NCBI GenBank assembly: GCA_029990175.1
Contig: JARKIP010000065.1
Span: forward strand, 11,040,501-11,104,500
Direction: 5' to 3'
DNA length: 64,000 bases
Source: Petunia secreta
Lineage: Eukaryota > Streptophyta > Magnoliopsida > Solanales > Solanaceae
A program made the translations under genes and the position numbers. Numbering within the stretch: position 1 is the stretch's first letter; the number at the start of each line of letters is the position of its first letter. Of this stretch, positions 23,870-35,318 are shown piece by piece. Below the pieces are notes generated by a model. That model ran no database searches. It was not told the DNA's origin and worked only from the letters and a program-made list of their open reading frames with translations.

Positions 23870-24203
23870 GGCGCGGGACTCTCATCGTCTACCAGGAGAT
23901 ATATGCAAAGATGACCCTTCACCGGCTCGGGACTCTCATCGATTACCGGGAAGTATATGCAATGATGACCCTTCACCGGCTCGGGACTCTCATCGATTAC
24001 CGGAAAGCATATGCAATAATGACCCTTCACCGGCTCGGGACTCTCATCGATTAGCGGGAAGTATATGCAATAATGACCCTTCACCGGTGCGTGACTGTCA
24101 TCGCCAACTGGGAAGCATATGCAATGATGAACCTTCACCGGCTTGAGACTCTCATCGATTACCGGTAAGTGTATGTAATAATGACCCTTCACCGGCGCGG
24201 GAC
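23870..24203. repeat. 54-bp minisatellite in the 5' LTR of B, split by E
   Basis: About six units with a 54-bp period up to the E insertion, resuming at 36670. E's target site gggac occurs once in each unit. Confidence 0.9.
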
Positions 24204-25544
24204 TGATGTTTGGCATTTTATGCCAAGGTTTCCTTAATATCTCCGCATCGTTATTCGCTCGTTTATATTTTGTGAATGTGGTTTTACACTAATTTGATGT
24301 CGTGCGTGTGTAGGTTGTTACGCAGTGCATTTGGAGCTTTTAGGAGCTTGATTGAGCAAGAATTGATTGGAAGATGATTGAGGATTGGATTGAGCACACG
24401 AGGGCACGACACGAGCGAGATTTCGGACCTAGGAAAAAGGCATTTTGGCTGGGCGCTTTGGGGCACGTGGCGCGCCAGCTATGGCACCCAGTGCCCCAGC
24501 GCGATTCCTTGCGCGGCGCATGGCTGTAGCGCCCAAAGTTTGGCGTCTTCTGGTTGGAGTAGCGCGTTACGAGGCGCGGGGTGCCCGTTATAGCACCCCT
24601 TGTGCGGATTTTTACTTCCTATTCCGTCTAGCATTGGGTCTAACTTATTACTAGGTGTTTGTAAACATTATAAATAGTATTTTACTTAGTTTTTGAAGAG
24701 GGTTCTTACTTTGGAGCAATATTGAGAGCAACATACTCATTGAACAAGGGTTTATTCCTAATCTTTCATCTATTACATCAATTACTTCATTATTACACCA
24801 AATTCTTGCCTTGTGATTATGAATATGTGTGGCTAAACTTTACGTTCTAGAGTTAGAGTATTACATAAAGGTTGATTGTTTGAAGATTGATTCCCATTGA
24901 TTGAATCCCATAACGGGTTACTTATTCTTTCTTGATTTCACTTGTATAATTGTTAGAGCTCGATAATTATACATTATCTATGGTTTTTGGATTGAACTCG
25001 AAAGAGAGAATTTAATTACGTAATAAGAAAGAATAGAACTAGTTTGTGAACCCGGGCATCGGGGAACCAATTTGCGAGTAGGATAGACATATACTTGCTT
25101 GCCTAGTTTAACTCATGACATGATTCGTTAATGCGTGCATGTGATTTAACCCATAGATATATAGGGATTGAAGTAGCTTGCATAGACTGTGAAGAACTGA
25201 AAGGTTTTCACAGTTACATTTACTCTGTCAGTTAGTAACCCGGGATTTAAGAAGTGGAATCAATTGGATACATCAACTGGATTGTTTGTAACTCTGACCC
25301 TGGACCGTCCTCTTAATATTGTTAACAACCAAAGTATCGCACCATTGCTTGACTACACTTCTAGCACTTTAATTACTGCTTTTTAGTTATAAACACTCTT
25401 ACCATCAAAGAAAAAGATCCCTGAGTAGTTTGTTAGAAATTGTTTGTGAAGTATTAGTCTGCTTAGTCCTCGTGGGAACGATACTTGATTTATCACTTTA
25501 TTACTTGTCGACCGCGTATACCTGCGTGTGCGTTGGGAGCAACA
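24204..25544 (+). repeat. 5' LTR of element E (1341 bp)
   Basis: Starts TGATGTTTGGCATTTTATGCC, a short inverted repeat (GGCATTTTATGCC), and ends GGGAGCAACA. It lacks a ~10-bp piece present near 35370 in the 3' copy. GC-rich motifs such as GGCGCGCCAGC and AGCGCCC lie at 24455-24600, upstream of the TATA box. The open frames at 24378-24654 run through these motifs and are not taken as genes. Confidence 0.95.
24669..24677 (+). promoter_or_regulatory. TATA box of LTR E
   Basis: TATAAATAG, repeated at 35794-35802 in the 3' LTR, lies 65-210 bp downstream of the GC-rich U3 motifs. Confidence 0.65.
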
Positions 25545-25550
25545 AGTTTT

Positions 25551-25568
25551 TGGCGCCGTTGCCGGGGA
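25551..25568 (+). other. Primer binding site of E (tRNA-Asp)
   Basis: TGGCGCCGTTGCCGGGGA is an 18-base match to the complement of the 3' end of plant tRNA-Asp(GTC), six bases after the LTR. This primer is characteristic of Athila-type elements. Confidence 0.95.
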
Positions 25569-25667
25569 CTAATTACGGACTAATTTCTTTTTGAACGATT
25601 ACTTAATTTCTATTCAGGTTTAATTTTTTGTTGAGTTTCTTGTGCTGTTTCAGGCAACAGGTTTTGC

Positions 25668-27100
25668 ATGCAAAGGAATAAAAGGGACGAACCGCTCGTA
25701 CGTTTTGATCCCAAGCCTGAAAGAACCTTGAAAAGGTTACGAAGAGAAGTGAGAGATCGAGAAGCACTAGCAATCGTACTTGCTTCTTTACCTATTGAAA
25801 TGGCAGAAGAACAAGCAGTAGCAGTGCGAGATGTTGCTCTTCCTAGCCTGGTAGGAGTAGCGTCAAGTATTGTGAAGCCCGCTATTACCGGGCACTTTGA
25901 GATCAAGCCCGACATGATTCAGTTGCTGCATGTGACGGGGCAATATTGTGGGTTACTTCATGAGGATCCGCAGCAACACATTCAGAACTTTCTGGAGATC
26001 AGTGATACTTATACACCATCGGGTATGCCTACTGATTATGTTCGTTTGACTTTGCTCCCATTTACACTGATTGGGACAGTAAGAAAGTGGTTAAAGGCTG
26101 AGGCCTGGGTCTATCACTACTTGGGAGGATTTGGCTAAGAAATTCTTGGTTAAGTTTTATCCGTCTACCAAGACAGCCCGGCTGAGGAGCGAAATAATGT
26201 CTTTCAGACAGTTAGACGGAGAATCCTTGTATTCAGACTGGGAGAGATTCAAAGCTCTATTGAGAGATTGTCCACATCACAACCAATCTAATGAGGTTAT
26301 TGCACATACTTTTGTTGAGGGGTTGAACCAACACACTAAGATCATGGTTGATGCTGCTGCTGGAGGCCAAGTGATGGCCTTAAATTTTGAGCAGATTTAT
26401 GATTTACTTGACAAGTTTTCGCAGAGCAATCCTGATTGGCAGGGTGATGGCAGAGCTACGACACAATTTGAGGGTGTTAGCAGGGCTAATACGCAGAAAG
26501 CTGCTGGATACTTCAATTGGATGCAGTTTCAGAGCTAAGAGCGAAAATGGATGCTATTTCTAATTAGATCAGTAAGCTGACTCTTCAAGCAAAACCACCA
26601 TTAGCTCCAGTGCAACAACTTCAAGTCTTTTGTGAGGTTTGTGGAGAGGATCATAGTACTGAAGTCTGTCCATCTAACCCAGAGTCAGTGTATTATGTGG
26701 GTAATCAGAACAGGTCACAGGGTCAGAATCGCAATCAATATGGTAACAGCTTAACACGGGGTGGCGTAATCACCCAAATTTTTCTTAGAGGGATAACCGT
26801 GAGCAGCTTCAGGGCAATGAGAGACCCCAAATCAATCAAGGCAATGCACCACAGCAGGGGTCACAGTCACAGACTCAGCCACAACAGTCTAATGCAGTGG
26901 AGGATATGCTTAGGAAACTTCTTGCAGGGCAGCAAAAGCTCATGGATGATTCAGCATCTCAGGCGCAAACAATTCAAGATTTGAGCAGTGCGCAGAAAGA
27001 TCTTGAGAGACAATTGGGGCAGCTAGCTGGAGCACAAAATAATAGACCTCGGGCTGCTTTACCGAGTGATACAAAGAAGAATCCTAAAGAATTTGTGTAA
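25668..27100 (+). pseudogene. gag of element E, frameshifted
   Basis: ATG at 25668 (MQRNKRDEPLV) opens Gag about 100 bp after the PBS. The capsid-like part runs through HIQNFLEISDTY and the block KFLVKFYPSTKTARLRSEIMSF...LDGESLYSDWERFKALLRDCPHH. A one-base shift near 26100 separates the two. A second shift near 26510 and an in-frame stop near 26570 lie before a zinc knuckle, CEVCGEDHSTEVC (CX2CX3HX4C, ~26628-26666). Another shift precedes a coiled-coil-like Gln-rich piece (26897-27100, DMLRKLLAGQQKLMDD). Gag would form the particle and bind RNA. With at least four lesions this copy cannot make it. Confidence 0.85.
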
Positions 27101-28425
27101 GCAGTCACTTTGAGGAATGGAAGAGCTCTAGAAGAAGTTCCCCCAAAGCCAAAGAAGCCTGTTGGTGAGTTAGAGCCCAATGCTGATAGGGAAGTGGAGA
27201 AAGAAGCAGAGACAGTGATAGCAAAGCAGCCCGAGTCTGCTATTGTGAGACCACCACCACCTTTCCCTCAGAGACTTCAGAAGTAGAAAGTTGATGCAGC
27301 ATGCAAGAAATTCTTGGAGATATTGAGTCAGATTCAGGTAAATGTTTGGTTGGTGGAGCTTTTGTGGGATGTTCCCAAATATGCTAAATACATCAAGGAT
27401 ATTGTTGCTAACAAGAGAAGACTGACTGAGTTTGAGACAGTTGCACTCACCGAGGAGTGTAGTTCCAGAGTTAGAAGCAAGCTTCCTCAGAAATTGAAGG
27501 ATCCTGGCAGCTTTACCATTCCCTTAAAAATTGGGGAACATGAGGTTGGTCGAGCTTTATGTGATTTGGGTGCTAGTGTGAATTTAATGCCTCCTTCAGT
27601 TTTCAGGAAGCTAGGCCTGGGTGAGCCACGACCCACTACTGTGACTCTGCAGCTAGCTGATAGATCATTGACATGCCCCGAGGGGATTATTGAGGATGTG
27701 CTTGTACCAGTGGGTCAGTTTATATTACCTGTTGATTTTATTATTCTTGATTATGAAGCTGATCCTGAGGTTTCTCTCATATTGGGGAGAGGATTTTTGG
27801 CTACTGCTGATGCTGTTATTAGAGTCAGGGCTGGAAAGATGATCCTGAAGGTAAATGGGGAAGAAGCTGTGTTTAATGTGTTCAGAGCTACCCAGCTTCC
27901 TTCTCATTATAAAGAGTTGTCCATGGTAAAAGTTGTAGATGATGAGTTGACTGCTGATGAGAGGTCATTCTTGGCTTCTAATGTTGATTCTTTAGAAAGG
28001 GCACTCTTATGTGATGATGATGATATCCTGAAGGATGATGATATTGAAGAATATTTGGAGGTTCTTAATATGCAGAGTAGATTCATCCCAGGGTGGAAGA
28101 AATTTGAGGAGCTTGATAGACCGTTGACCTTAACTCCTGCTAAACCGTCTATTGAGAGAGCTCCTAATCTTGAGCTCAAACCTTTACCCGCACATTTACG
28201 TTATGCTTATTTGGGTGAAGGTAATACTTTGCCCGTGATCCTTTCTTCTTTGTTGTCTGATGTGTAGGTTGAGAAGGTGCTGCGGGTGTTGCGAGAGCGC
28301 AAGAGAGCTATTGGCTGGACTATTGCTGATATTAGAGGGATTAGTCCTTCTTTCTGCATGCATAAAATTCTCTTGGAGGAAGATCATAAGCCATCCATAG
28401 AGCAGCAGAGGAGGCTGATCCAATT
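27101..28425 (+). pseudogene. Protease and linker part of E pol, with stops
   Basis: After a stop at ~27098 the frame goes on through a Pro/Lys-rich linker, another stop near 27285, then an open stretch at 27314-28267. That stretch holds the aspartic protease: GRALCDLGASVNLMPPSVFRKLGL at residues 80-103, flap-like VPVGQFILPVDFIILDY, and LILGRGFLATADAVI. The D-L-G-A-S core in place of D-S/T-G is normal for Athila-type elements. A TAG at ~28265 stands where related elements keep Gln. Then the frame runs to a one-base lesion just before 28426. The protease itself looks complete. Confidence 0.85.
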
Positions 28426-30971
28426 ATGAAGGAGGTGGTGAAGAAAGAAGTTATCAAGTGGCTGGATGCTGGTATTATTTTTCCTATCTCTGACAGCAAG
28501 TGGGTGAGTTCAGTGCAATGTGTTCCAAAGAAGAGGGGCATGACAGTGGTGAAGAATGAGCATAATGAGTTGATTCCTACAAGAACAGTTACATGGTGGC
28601 GAATTTGCATTGATTATAGGAAGCTGAACAAGGCCACCAGGAAAGATCACTTCCCACTCCCTTTTATTGATCAGATGCTGGATAGACTTGCAGGGCACGA
28701 GTATTACTGTTTCTTGGATGGGTATTCGTGCTACAATCAAATTGTGATAGCTCCTGAAGACCAAGAGAAGACTACTTTTACTTGTCCATATGGAACCTAT
28801 GCATTTAGGAGGATGCCATTTGGGTTGTGTAATGCCCCGGGGACTTTTCAGCGGTGCATGATGGCTATTTTCACTGACATGGTGGAAAAATTTGTGGAGG
28901 TATTTATGGATGATTTCTCAATGGTTGGTGACTCTTTTGATGAATGTTTGAAAAATCTTGATGCTGTGCTGAGCCGTTGTGAAGAAACAAATCTGGTGCT
29001 GAATTGGGAAAAATGTCACTTTATGGTTCAAGAAGGCATAGTACTTGGGCACAAGGTGTCAAAGCAAGGGATTGAAGTTGACAAAGCGAAGATTGAGGCT
29101 ATTGAGAAATTACCACCACCTATCTCTGTTAAGGGGGTGCGTAGTTTCTTGGGACATGCAGGGTTCTATAGACGTTTCATAAAGGACTTCTCCAAAATTT
29201 CCACTCCCTTGTGCAAATTGTTAGAGAAGGATGTGAAATTTGTGTTTAATGATGCTTGTATCAAGGCATTTGAAGAGTTGAAGAAAAGGCTGGTGACCGC
29301 ACCAATCATCATTGCTCCTGACTGGTCTTTACCGTTTGAATTGATGTGTGATGCGAGTGATAATGCTATTGGGGCTGTTCTAGGCCAAAGAATTGGAAGA
29401 ATCTTTCACTCCATCTATTATGCAAGCAAGACGCTTGATGCAGCCCAGTCTAATTACACCACCACTGAGAAGGAGTTGCTAGCCGTAGTTTATGCTTTTG
29501 ATAAATTCAGATCTTATTTGGTTGGCACTCGTGTTGTTGTCTACACTGATCTTGCCGCAATCCAGTATTTGTTTGAAAAGAAGGACTCCAAGCCTAGACT
29601 CATTAGATGGGTTCTCCTATTGCAAGAGTTTGATGTTGAAATTCGAGATCGCAAGGGGACTGAGAATCAAGTAGCTGATCATTTGTCAAGGCTGGAGAAT
29701 AGAGATCATGTAGATGAGGGGCTTGAGATTAAAGAGGTATTCCCTGATGAGCAACTTTTTGCTCTAGATGCAGCTGAGGTGCCATGGTATGCTGACATGG
29801 TGAATTTACTTGTGAGTAATGTGTATCCCCCTGGGGCGACTGCTGAGCAAAAGCGTAAACTCCTTCATGAGAGCAGATTTTATGTGTGGGATGAGCCCTA
29901 TTTTTACAAGATAGGAGTTGATCAACTAGCTAGGAGATGCATTCCAAGGGAAGAAGTAGAGCCGATTCTACAGAGCTGCCATTCCTCTCCTTATGGTGGC
30001 CACCTTGGTGGAGATCGAACAGCTGCAAAGGTACTTCAATCTGGTTTATTTTGGCCTACTTTATTTAAAGATGCTCATGCATTAGTGAAGCAATGTGATC
30101 GTTGCCAAAGAACGGGTACTATTACTAGGCGTCACGAGATGCCTTTGAACAATATCTTGGAGATTGAGCTGTTTGATTGTTGGGGTATTGATTTTATGGG
30201 TCCATTCCCATATTCTATGGGCCATCAATACATCCTCGTAGCAGTTGATTATATGTCTAAATGGGTGGAGGCTATTGCACTTCCAACAAATGATGCGAGT
30301 GTGGTGGTGAAGTTCGTGAAAAAGAATATTTTCACTCGTTTTGGGACACCGCAGGCTATAATCAGTGATGAAGGTATGCATTTTTGTAACCGGTTGTTCA
30401 ATAAATTATTGGCTAAGTATGGGGTTCGCCACAAGGTGGATACTGCTTATCATCCCCAAACTAGTGACCAAGTGGAAGTGTCTAATAGAGAGATCAAGCA
30501 AATCCTTGAGAAGACTGTGAATGCCTCGAGGAAGGATTGGGCTATGAAGTTAGATGATGCTCTCTGGGCCTATCAACCCGCATTCAAAACACCTATTGGA
30601 ACCTCTCCATATAGGCTTGTTTATGGTAAGGCCTGCCACTTGCCGGTTGAACTAGAGCATAAGGCGTATTGGGCAATTCAAAAGCTCAACCTTGATATGG
30701 CCTTAGCGGGTGAAAAGAGGATGCTCCAATTGCATGAGCTTGAAGAGTTCCGGTTCCATGCGTATAAAATGCGAAATTATATAAGGAACGGACAAAGAAA
30801 TGGCATGATAAGCACATTGAGTGTCGTACTTTTGAGCCCGGGCAGCTGGTATTGTTGTTCAACTCGAGGTTGAAATTATTCCCGGGCAAGTTGAAGCCGA
30901 GATGGTCGGGGCCTTTCGAAGTTGTTCGTGTTACCGCACATGGAGCGGTTGAATTGAGAGCCCCATTCTGA
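28426..30971 (+). pseudogene. RT-RNase H-integrase of element E, nearly open
   Basis: The 815-residue open frame 28426-30873 covers RT, RNase H and integrase. RT motifs are WRICIDYRKLN (58-68), FLDGYSCYNQI (96-106), MPFGLCNAPGTFQ and FMDD (160-163, in place of YVDD). RNase H shows CDAS, TEKELLAV, YTDLAA and NQVADHLSR. Integrase has the zinc finger H-x4-H (HSSPYGGH)...CDRC, the core GIDFMGPF and ISDEGMHF, and the Glu in SNREIKQILE, so the D,D-35-E triad is present. A one-base shift near 30775 diverts the C-terminus. The expected ending (EPGQLVLLFNSRLKLFPGKL, then GPFEVV) continues in another frame to a stop at ~30971. The product would copy RNA to DNA and integrate it in the nucleus. As it stands the start and end are frameshifted. 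Confidence 0.92.
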
Positions 30972-32214
30972 GAACACATTCTTGGTTAATGGTCAAAGGG
31001 TGAAACATTGTTGAGGAGGTTCGGTGAATCACCGCACTTCCATTACTTTGCGTTAAATAAGGCGCTTCTCGGGAGGCAACCCGAGCTTGTACTTGTAATA
31101 GTTTAGTATTTTTTATTTTATAGTGTCACGTAGTTTGTTGTTTTTGTGTGTCGTTTTTTGCAGGAATCGGGTGAGCTAAACAAGGTGAAATTAATGCATT
31201 GAGGGGTACGGGACGTCTCGAGACATGTCCCGTGCTTGGGTTCGCACTTGGAATCGGAAATTGGTGCGAAAAAACGTGTTCGGGCGCGTTTGGGAGTGCC
31301 CCGCGCACCCCAACGCGGAAAATTAAAGCTGAAAAAAATTGGCCTGGCGCGTTTGGGAGCGCCCCGCGCCTCCCAACGCGCCGGGCTAGGCAGAAGACTC
31401 AAAAAAATCAGCGCGTTTGTTCCGCGCCGCGGTGCTTAAAGCGCCCAGCCAAATTTTTTTAGTTTTTCGGGTCAAACGGGTCTTGACCCGCGACCCGGTT
31501 TCCCCCAACCCCTTATACCCGATTTCTATACTAAATTCTTCACTAGTTTTACTCTAATTACTCTCTAAAACACTCCCTAATTCACCTCTAACACTTGTAA
31601 TCATTCCCAATCTTGTTACAATCCACTCTAATACTTTCAAGTAAGTAAATTCCTACTCTTCTCTCTCCATAACATGTAAGTTGAACTAATTCTTTTCATG
31701 GGAGGTTCTTAGCTAGTTACAAGTTTATGCATAAATTTCACTCTTGTTGTGCTTAAATTGTTCATGGTGCTAGATAGATAGCTTGTGACTTGTAAAAAGA
31801 GATCTCCCAACAATTTGGGAGGGTTGGCACATTCCAAAACTCATTGAGCTTGATAGTTTCAAAGTGTGCACACCAAGTATTTGTGAAAAAGCCTCAATGA
31901 TGAAAATTGTATGACATTGTGAATTCTTGAGTAGCAATGCATTCCTTAGGCTTATTATGGACACTAAGTGTTGCACGCACATAAAATTGATCATGATGCA
32001 CCCACACTAGCTTGATCTTGAAAAACCAAAAACGTGGCATACTTTGTCCGAAGTTAGTTGTGTTTAAGTGTGGGGTTGCTCGTGCCATTGAGTTAAATTG
32101 ATTGACACATAGAGTGTGTCATAAGTGTAGGGTGGTACCCTACCGATTGAGCTTGACTTGTATTTTTGGTGCTTAGTTATCCATCTCACATTGATCTATT
32201 GTTGTGTAGGTACC
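30972..32214 (+). other. Spacer between pol and the env-position ORF of E
   Basis: Non-coding, about 1.2 kb. It holds a 6-bp-stem hairpin (CTCGGG-AGGCAA-CCCGAG, 31068-31085) and a GC-rich stretch at 31260-31450 with repeated GCGCGTTTGGGAG/CCCCGCGC motifs. A copy of AAGTGTGGGG lies at ~32068. The 3' end (TGTTGTGTAG|GTACCATGG, 32203-32221) looks like a splice acceptor. Short open frames at 31199-31462 lie in the GC-rich stretch and have no recognisable content. Confidence 0.6.
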
Positions 32215-33494
32215 ATGGTGACCACACCTCTACCAAGCAAGAGTTCTTCATCCGCCGCGGGCCCGAGGAGAGCACTCCAAGCCGGGCCTTCTTCCACAAA
32301 GCAAAAGGGCAAGGCACCGGCCAAGCCCAAGGCCAAACCAAAGGCAAAGGCCAAGGCAAAAATACCTAAGGACGCGGTACCGATACCACGTCCCGGAGGA
32401 AAGACACATTATGGCATCACTTTTGTAAAGAGAGGTGAGTGCCAAACGTGGTATAAGAATGTGAGGCTTGCGGGGTACATCCCCGAGCAAGCAATTGATA
32501 AGAGGAGGGTTATGCAGAAATTCCGAGGTGTGGCTGAGGTGATAATTGCTTTAAAGTAGGACTCGGTATTTGAGAGTCCGGGGCACGCCAACCTTGATTT
32601 GGTGCAAGAGCTTTATGCCAACTGGGAGCCGGACGACGCATGGAAGGAGGATGATATGGTCATGGTGAGGGGGGGTGAGAGTGAAGCTGGATCACACGGC
32701 ATTGAATGCCTTTCTGTTGGTCGAGGACCCTGACTATGATGATATGAAGGAGTTCATTAAAAAGCCTGATTACAAGGCTCTGCGAGACACACTTTGTGGC
32801 GAGAGCTCCACTCATAAGTGGGAGCGCAATGCCTCCGGAAGGCACAAGTATATGTACTTCTCGGAGTTTCTCAAACCGGCCCGTGTGTGGATGCGGTTTA
32901 TCAATGCACGCATATTACCATCTTCTCATTATTCCGAGGACACCAAGACTCGGGCGTGCATGGTATATTTCTTTATGACTGGGAAGCCGGTAAATATAGG
33001 CTACTACATGTTGCGAGTGATGAAGGAGCAACGGAAGTTAGATTCACGTAGTCGCTTGTATTTCGGGAACATCCTGACCCGATACTTAGAGCAGGCTGGT
33101 GTCCCCGTAGATGAGATTGGGGATCGCACTGTCCCTGACATAGGGAAGCCTTTTGATATTGCCTCGGTCAAGGGTGTGACCACAACTGCACCGGTGAGGC
33201 TGACGGCTGACGAGTGGCGGGAGACAGACGCCAACTTGTCTGCGCGTCAGTATTTGATGATGGAGCAGATGGCCCGGTGGTCGGGCGTGGATTTTGCAGC
33301 TATTGATCGCACTGTGCCTCTACTGGAGACCTCGAAGTGTATGCTAGGCATGACTCGAGCTGTAGAGATGCCTCCGGAGGAGGGCTCCAGAGGAGGATTA
33401 GAACACGGATTCGGATATTGTTGCTAACGATCCGGACAGTGAGGTTGAGGCGACTGATGCTGAGGGCGGTGGCTCTGATGAGGAGAAGGACTAG
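32215..33494 (+). pseudogene. Env-position ORF of element E (Athila ORF-1-like / putative plant transposon domain)
   Basis: ATG at 32215 lies in a good context (ACCATGG). It starts a Ser/Pro-rich, then Lys/Ala-rich segment (residues ~35-60, repeated PKAK), followed by THYGITFVKRGECQTWYKNVRLAGYIPE. A TAG at ~32557 and a one-base insertion in a G-run at ~32668 precede the longer conserved part (32675-33427): ALNAFLLVEDPDYDD, LRDTLCG, FSEFLKPARVWMRFINARILPSSH and YFFMTGKPVNIGYYMLRVM. This pattern is found in the uncharacterised protein encoded downstream of pol in many Athila-type elements. An acidic tail in another frame ends at ~33494. I see no signal peptide or clear transmembrane pair, so an envelope role is not supported here. 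Confidence 0.7.
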
Positions 33495-35305
33495 GTCCAC
33501 ACTCCTGCGCACCACCCGGATATCAGGGCAGTTTTCTTTTACTTTTGCACTTACTTCTTTGTCGCACTGGGGACATTGCTTAGTTTAAGTGTGGGGTGGG
33601 GTACTGCCCTTTATCTATTTTTGAGGTTAGGGATGGATGTACCGTAGAATTTTTCTTTTGCCACTTGACTTTATTTTGATTTATTTCTTGCTTTAAGATA
33701 TGAAAAAAAAATTAGAAAACCAATGAAAAATTCCAAAAAAAGATTTTCCTTTTAGTTTTATTAGTGGTACATGTCATCCACTCCGTGGTTTTTCTTATGG
33801 CCTCGGTTCTTTTCCACGGGGAGGCCTTTGAACCGGATAGTTTTTATTTTTAGGATTAGGATAGTTAGTGTAGGTGACCCTAGACGAAGGAAAGAGGTAG
33901 AATGCTAGGTGCCTTTGATTTGTTTGATAACGGTGGACTTGAATTGATTGCATGTGCTATTTGTGGCGTCCTTGGGTTTTAATTGTGATGCATGCCTAGA
34001 AAAAATGGAACGACCCCCTTGAGATGCTTGAGTCCGCTTGCTTGACTTGATTGTGAACCTTTGTGTATTAGTGCTTAAATTTCCACAAGTTGCATTCTAG
34101 ATGCTTGGTTGAGAGTTGTTGATGGAACCTTTTTGTGTGGACCATGTGCGATGTGTGTGTGAGGCATGTTCTTGTTTACTCCATGTTGCATATTAATGTC
34201 TAGAACTTGCCCCGTGTGTGTGCAAAGCGAAATCCTAGGTTTGCTATAGTCGGGAAATGATACAGGGCCTTCTTTTGATTTGCCTACCCTTACATATACA
34301 CCTTGGAAAAAAATTGTTGTTGTGCTTTCTTTGACCCTTTTTGTTGGCACCCACACCTCGAGCCTACCCATTTGTTCTAAATTGTCTCTTTTGGCCCTTT
34401 ACCCCTTAAGCACTTTAGTGATATTGTGTTGCTATGTTGGAGTTGTGGTTGGATTTTGGGAGGTTTTTGAGTGGAGCTAATGAAGGGAAATAATTGTTTA
34501 AATTGTGAAGTAGTGAAAAGCATTGGCAAGGTTGGAAAATAATAAAATTGAAAAAGAAAAGGAAAAAAAAAATAGCAAAGTTGAAAAGAAAGAAAAAATT
34601 GTGAAAAAGAAATAAAAAAGAGAAAAAGATATCCATTCCTTGCTAGTGTGTGCTTAAAAGAAAAATGCTACTTGTTGAGAAGGTGTGTGTGTGGAAGTGT
34701 GATTGGGTGGCTTGATGAGATTGGTGCTTAATTTGAATGTGATGTATTAAAGTGCTTCGGGAGGTAGTCACTATTACCATATGTATCCTACCCGCCCCTT
34801 AGCCTACATTAAGACCTTTCTAAGGTCCTAGTTAATCCCGATTGGAGTGAGCTTACATTAGTGGAGTCCTACACTACGGGCAAGCCTATGGTACGTTGTG
34901 TGTGACATGTGAGACTTTCATGAGAGTGAGTGAATTCATTTGTTATTGCCCCCGTTCTATTCGTGATATTTATTGTGTGTGTGATTTTTGGGGGGGCACT
35001 CTTTTGCTTCATAGTGGTGAGGGCACGTGGTTTGCATGAAATAGGTGAAGTTGATGGTTCTTGGTTGAGTAGATAGCTGTGATTTTGTGGGAGCATGGTT
35101 GCATTAAGTTGAGCTTGTGCATTTGCTCTATTTCGGGGTGGTTGTTCTCATATTTTTGGTTTTGGTAAATTATTGGCATATTGTGGATCCATAGTAGTCA
35201 TGTGTGCATTGGTTCAATAGTCGGTATCAATCATAGTCAGAGGCAGACCTGTTTTACCTAGGTTGGGAAGTGAGATGTGACTTGCTCGAGGGCGAGCAAA
35301 GGTTC
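33495..35305 (+). other. 3' non-coding region of element E
   Basis: About 1.8 kb without a convincing ORF. A TTTAAGTGTGGGGTGGGG motif at ~33583-33600 nearly repeats the true polypurine tract. 34540-34630 is A/G-rich (AAAAAGAAA-type). Long frames in this part are shadows of low-complexity sequence. Confidence 0.6.
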
Positions 35306-35318
35306 AAGTGTGGGGTGG
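35306..35318 (+). other. Polypurine tract of E
   Basis: CAAGTGTGGGGTGG lies directly before the 3' LTR start at 35319. Confidence 0.75.

Larger units (their letters stand above)
22866..24203 (-). repeat. 5' LTR of B, part 1
   Basis: Starts TGACATGACCC at 22866 and runs to the insertion of E in the 54-bp array. It continues at 36675. Confidence 0.92.

Noticed and set aside
23529..24203. Regular direct repeats that could suggest a CRISPR array
   Set aside because: The units are contiguous minisatellites without unique spacers, inside a plant LTR.
24378..24654. ORFs of ~70 codons in the E LTR, repeated at 35503-35779
   Set aside because: Conservation reflects LTR identity; the frames run through GC-rich U3 motifs and have no recognisable domain.
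25551..25568. tRNA gene suggested by the tRNA-Asp match
   Set aside because: Only the 18-base 3' complement is present at the PBS position; no cloverleaf. The same holds for the iMet-like sites in A, B, D, F and H.
31199..31462. GC-rich ORFs of 67-94 codons on both strands in E
   Set aside because: They come from the repeated GCGCGTTTGGGAG words in a non-coding spacer.
32215..33494. True viral envelope gene in E
   Set aside because: No signal peptide, membrane pair or cleavage site is visible; the conserved part matches the uncharacterised Athila downstream ORF pattern.
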